Assembly: GCA_943912255.1 (NCBI GenBank)
Contig: CALTTP010000005.1
Span: 1-64,000 of the forward strand
Origin: an uncultured Peptoniphilaceae bacterium
GTDB taxonomy: Bacteria; Bacillota; Clostridia; Tissierellales; Peptoniphilaceae
Direction of reading: 5' to 3'
Length of the DNA stretch: 64,000 nucleotides
Numbering within the stretch: the first letter of the stretch is position 1; the number at the start of each line of letters is the position of its first letter. Positions 60,873 to 64,000 of this stretch are shown here, one piece after another. The notes under the pieces were generated by a model. It made no database searches and was not told the DNA's origin. It was given only the letters and a program-made list of their open reading frames with translations. The translations under genes were made by a program, and so were the position numbers.

Positions 60873-62753
60873 ATGAAGAATATTATAATAGGTACTGCTG
60901 GGCATATTGACCATGGGAAGACCACTTTGGTAAAAGCCCTTACAGGTAGAGAGACGGATACTTTAAAAGAGGAGAAAAAGAGAGGAATATCCATTAATTT
61001 AGGATTTACCTATTTGGATTTACCCAATGGCAATAGAGTAGGTATTGTCGATGTACCTGGACATGAAAGGTTTATCAAAAACATGATGGCAGGGGCTACT
61101 GGAATTGACTTGGTGCTTTTTATTATTGCCGCTGATGAGGGAGTTATGCCTCAAAGTAGGGAACATTTAGACATACTATCCTATATGAATGTCCACAGAG
61201 GAATTATGGTAATTACCAAGTCCGATATGGTGGACGAAGAGTATTTACAATTGGTGGAAGAGGAGTTAAAAGAATTTTCCAAGGGAACTTTCTTAGAAAA
61301 CTCCCCTATAGCCAAGGTGGATTCGGTTTCTGGTAGAGGAATAGAAGAATTAAAGAATTTGATTGCAGATGAAAGTGAAAAGGTGGAAGAAAAGAAATCA
61401 GACACTCCCTTTAGAATGCATATCGACAGGGCCTTTCCAGTAAAGGGAATAGGTATTGTCGTTACAGGAACTTTAATGGAAGGTAAAATTTCTAGAGGAG
61501 ATGACCTTATTATCTATCCAGAGGAAAAAGAGGCAAAGGTTAGATCTATCCAAGTTCATGGAGAAGACGAAGAAACTGCTTATGCTGGACAAAGGACTGC
61601 TATAAATCTTTCAGGGATTAAATCTGGAGACATTGAAAGAGGGGATGTAATAGCCTCAGATGGCTCAGTGATTCTAACCAATATTATAGACTGTAAGGTT
61701 ATGGTTTCTAAGGCTTCAGACTTTCCGATTCACCATTGGATGAGATTAAGACTTGGAATAGGTACAAGGGAGATATTTTGTAGAGCTGTTCCATTAGATC
61801 AAGAGGAGATTGCTCAAGGGGAGGAAGGCTTTTTGCAACTTAGATTGGAGGAACCTCTAGTTTGTAGAAATAGGGATAGGTTTGTACTAAGGTCCTATTC
61901 CCCTGTGGAGACCATAGGTGGAGGAGTCATCATTGAGCCTATGGCAAAGAAACACAATATTGATGAAGAGTTGGTAAAACAACTCCAAATTAAAGAACAA
62001 GGGGAATTAGATGATATAATCTTCCAATTTGCAAACTCTGAAGATGCCCTTTTATCTTTAAAGGAGATAGTATCTTATACGGGAGAAAATAAAAAGGTTG
62101 TAAGTGAAGAAGTAGATGAATTGATTTCCAATAATAAAATGGTAAGAGTTGTAGATAGATATGTAAGTCGTGAAGTTTTAACAAGGGTATTTGAAGATAT
62201 TGGAAATATCTTGGAAAAAAGTCACGAGAAAAATCCCCTTGCCCTAGGTATGACAAAAAACGAACTCCTTACCCAAAATTCCTATGATGTCAATTTAAGA
62301 GAATTGGAATTTGTGCTAAAACTTATGAAGGATAAGGGAATTGTTAAAGAGTCAGCAGACTATTACGGCCTTACAAGTCATAAGATAAAACTTACACCAA
62401 AACAGGAGAAGACAAAGGAAGCTTTAATTAGAGAAATAGAGGATAACGGTTTAGAGAAGATAGAAAACCTGAAGTCTTTAGCTGGTAGGGATAAGGATAG
62501 AAGACAAGTCCTTGAATTTATGATAGGCAATGAAATAGTTGTCTTTGGGGCTGAAAACAACGTCCTTTTAGAGAAGGACTTCAACTTGGCTAAAAAGATT
62601 ATTTTGGATTATCTAAACAAAAATGAAACCATAACCGTTTCAGAAGCTAGGGATTTGTTAAAGTCCAGTAGAAAGAATGTCCTACTGATCCTGGATTACT
62701 TTGACCATATCAAGTTGACTAAGAGAGTTGATGATTATAGGGTTTTGGCATAA
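60873..62753 (+). CDS. selB: Selenocysteine-specific translation elongation factor SelB
   Basis: 626 residues. The N-terminal GTPase domain has GTAGHIDHGKTTL (G1), DVPGHERFIKNMMAG (G3) and ITKSDM (G4, TKSD), followed by EF-Tu-like beta domains and C-terminal winged-helix repeats (about 380-626) that bind the SECIS hairpin. It delivers Sec-tRNA to UGA codons in grdA and grdB. selC begins about 70 bases downstream in the same direction, completing a selA-selB-selC cassette. Confidence 0.95.
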   Translation: MKNIIIGTAGHIDHGKTTLVKALTGRETDTLKEEKKRGISINLGFTYLDLPNGNRVGIVDVPGHERFIKNMMAGATGIDLVLFIIAADEGVMPQSREHLDILSYMNVHRGIMVITKSDMVDEEYLQLVEEELKEFSKGTFLENSPIAKVDSVSGRGIEELKNLIADESEKVEEKKSDTPFRMHIDRAFPVKGIGIVVTGTLMEGKISRGDDLIIYPEEKEAKVRSIQVHGEDEETAYAGQRTAINLSGIKSGDIERGDVIASDGSVILTNIIDCKVMVSKASDFPIHHWMRLRLGIGTREIFCRAVPLDQEEIAQGEEGFLQLRLEEPLVCRNRDRFVLRSYSPVETIGGGVIIEPMAKKHNIDEELVKQLQIKEQGELDDIIFQFANSEDALLSLKEIVSYTGENKKVVSEEVDELISNNKMVRVVDRYVSREVLTRVFEDIGNILEKSHEKNPLALGMTKNELLTQNSYDVNLRELEFVLKLMKDKGIVKESADYYGLTSHKIKLTPKQEKTKEALIREIEDNGLEKIENLKSLAGRDKDRRQVLEFMIGNEIVVFGAENNVLLEKDFNLAKKIILDYLNKNETITVSEARDLLKSSRKNVLLILDYFDHIKLTKRVDDYRVLA

Positions 62754-62824
62754 AAAAATAAATTCTCAAATATAAGAGATAAATTGTATTTTATTCCAAA
62801 AGTATGGTAGAATAATTGTGACGT

Positions 62825-62921
62825 GGGAGTGAATGAGTGCTGGTGTGCTCTCTGGTCTTCAAAACCAGTATGAGGGGTTAGGAGCTTCTCGGGTGGGTTC
62901 GATTCCCACGCATTCCCGCCA
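62825..62921 (+). tRNA. selC: tRNA-Sec (anticodon UCA)
   Basis: 97 bases including an encoded CCA (62919-62921). The anticodon TCA is at 62859-62861 in loop CTTCAAA, closed by CTGGT/ACCAG. A long variable arm (GAGGGGTTAGGAGCTTCTC), an extended acceptor stem (GGGAGTG with CATTCCC) and T-arm GGTGGGTTCGATTCCCAC fit bacterial tRNA-Sec. An AT-only perfect palindrome TATTATTAAATTTAATAATA (62939-62958) follows and might end the transcript. Confidence 0.95.
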
Positions 62922-62986
62922 CGATACATATTTTCGGATATTATTAAATTTAATAATACAATACTGAAAGGAAATATGTAAAAAAC

Positions 62987-63008
62987 GTGGGGACTCTAGG
63001 GTTCTCAC
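62987..63008 (+). other. Leader hairpin before the alanine/glycine symporter gene
   Basis: GTGGGGA (62987-62993) can pair with TTCTCAC (63002-63008), loop CTCTAGGG; two G-T pairs. AAACGT before it and ACGTTT after it could form an outer helix. The role is unknown, and it does not match the glycine aptamer. Confidence 0.4.
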
Positions 63009-63040
63009 GAGGAAAACGTTTAAACCTAAAGGAGGGTAAA

Positions 63041-64000
63041 GTGAATTATTTATTATTTGCAGGCATTACCGAAACTGCAACAAAATTTGTAGATATCGGT
63101 AACGACATTGTTTGGAACAAGGTACTTATTTTCTTACTACCTATCGTCGGATTATTTTTCACTATTTATTTAGCATTTCCTCAATTCTCAAGAATGGGAG
63201 CTGCGTTCAAACAAACCTTCAGTGGACTTTTCGACAAAGAAGAGAATGCCAGAAGAAAAGCAGCTGGGGAAATCTCATCTTTCCAAGCCTTAGCAGTTGC
63301 TATAGCTGCTCAGATTGGTACAGGTAACGTAGCCGGAGTTGCTACAGCAATATTATCAGGGGGACCTGGAGCTATCTTTTGGATGTGGATTGCTGCTATA
63401 TTTGGTATGGGTACAATCTTTGCCGAAGCTGTTTTAGCTCAAAAGTTTAGAACCCTTGATGACGATGGAGAAAGAGTAGGGGGACCTGCTTACTACATTA
63501 GCCAAGGTATTAAAAACAAGGGACTTGCTAAGGGACTAGCAGGATTCTTCGCCTTTGCAATTATTTTGGCCCTAGGCTTCATCGGAAACATGGTACAATC
63601 TAACTCTATGGCTTCAGCTATACACGAAGCATTTGGTATTCCAACACTTGCAATAGGTATTGCCATAGCTATTTTAGCAGCTTTAGTATTTATTGGTGGA
63701 ATTAAGAGAATTGCAAACTTTGCGGAAATGGTAGTACCTATCATGGCGCTTATATATGTAGCTTTAGCAATTTTTGTATTGATTAAATTTAGAATGGAAA
63801 TAGGTCATGCTTTCAAACTTATCTTTGAAGGTGCCTTCAATCCACAAGCAGTTCTAGGAGCTGGAACAGGAATTACAGTTAAGTTGGTGATTAGATTTGG
63901 TGTAGCAAGAGGACTATTCTCTAATGAAGCTGGTATGGGTTCTACACCTCACGCTCACGCTACTGCAAGAGTAAATCATCCAGTTGAACAAGGTTTAACA
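63041..64000 (+). CDS. Alanine/glycine:cation symporter (AGCS family), 5' part
   Basis: 320 codons visible, running off the right edge; starts at GTG 63041 after a perfect AAAGGAGGG. The protein has many membrane helices with AGCS landmarks: AVAIAAQIGTGNVAGVATAI (the N-terminal substrate/cation loop), GGPGAIFWMWIAAIFGMG, GGPAYYISQGI and RGLFSNEAGMGSTPHAHATA. AGCS carriers take up alanine or glycine with Na+ or H+. Its place beside selABC and opposite the grd operon suggests glycine uptake (inference). Confidence 0.92.
   Translation, partial: MNYLLFAGITETATKFVDIGNDIVWNKVLIFLLPIVGLFFTIYLAFPQFSRMGAAFKQTFSGLFDKEENARRKAAGEISSFQALAVAIAAQIGTGNVAGVATAILSGGPGAIFWMWIAAIFGMGTIFAEAVLAQKFRTLDDDGERVGGPAYYISQGIKNKGLAKGLAGFFAFAIILALGFIGNMVQSNSMASAIHEAFGIPTLAIGIAIAILAALVFIGGIKRIANFAEMVVPIMALIYVALAIFVLIKFRMEIGHAFKLIFEGAFNPQAVLGAGTGITVKLVIRFGVARGLFSNEAGMGSTPHAHATARVNHPVEQGLT

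Noticed and set aside
62962..63010. Guanidine-I (ykkC) riboswitch before the symporter
   Set aside because: Only the short string CTAGGGTTC matches; the other conserved blocks are absent.

Overview
The window reads as chromosomal DNA of a low-GC, Gram-positive, amino-acid-fermenting anaerobe of the Clostridia/Tissierellia type (Peptoniphilaceae-like relatives are my best guess, by inference). The basis is AT-rich sequence, strong AGGAGG ribosome sites, lipoprotein signal peptides instead of outer-membrane genes, and a complete glycine reductase (Stickland) operon next to the selenocysteine machinery. No rRNA, phage, insertion sequence or CRISPR array was seen.

Layout. 0-3.2 kb: a permease tail, a CPBP protease, an orphan NuoE-like [2Fe-2S] protein and small unknowns. 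3.4-13.7 kb: a compact type IV pilus/competence-pseudopilus operon (ATPase, platform protein, main pilin, prepilin peptidase, lipoprotein, minor pilins), then moaA, a moaC-MOSC fusion and comM. 13.9-28.5 kb: a methyl-transfer region. A corrinoid methyltransferase operon (two UroD-fold methyltransferases, a corrinoid protein, a RACo-type reactivator) is followed by a broken msrA fused to half of an ABC ATPase. Then come a lipid kinase, a divergent 3-hydroxyacyl-CoA dehydrogenase and an unusual four-gene operon (acyl-CoA dehydrogenase, cytosolic PhnD-like binding protein, core-MetE-like methyltransferase, cysteine-less OsmC-like protein). The region ends in a second, internally deleted copy of the corrinoid block followed by an intact msrAB. 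The two blocks look like a duplication whose copies decayed in complementary ways.

28.5-35.3 kb: a radical SAM protein divergent from a zinc-uptake locus (zinT, znuA with a large inserted domain, znuC, znuB), then a lipoprotein gene broken by an in-frame stop. 35.4-51.5 kb: a MarR/FMN-binding/flavodoxin operon, nucleoside and pentose catabolism (nucleoside hydrolase, deoC, rbsK), peptide and amidohydrolase functions (iadA, nhaC), an aldo/keto reductase, comF, HtrA, ApbE and a dicarboxylate/amino-acid symporter. ApbE probably flavinylates the FMN-binding protein.

51.6-64 kb: on the minus strand grdX-trxB-grdE-grdA-grdB-grdC-grdD, driven by a good promoter and a single-aptamer glycine riboswitch with a terminator. 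grdA and grdB each contain an in-frame UGA that must be read as selenocysteine, so each appears as two open frames. Diverging from it are selA, selB, selC (tRNA-Sec, anticodon UCA) and a truncated alanine/glycine:cation symporter. Together these give substrate uptake, selenocysteine insertion and glycine reduction in one neighbourhood; selD and the thioredoxin gene trxA are not present.
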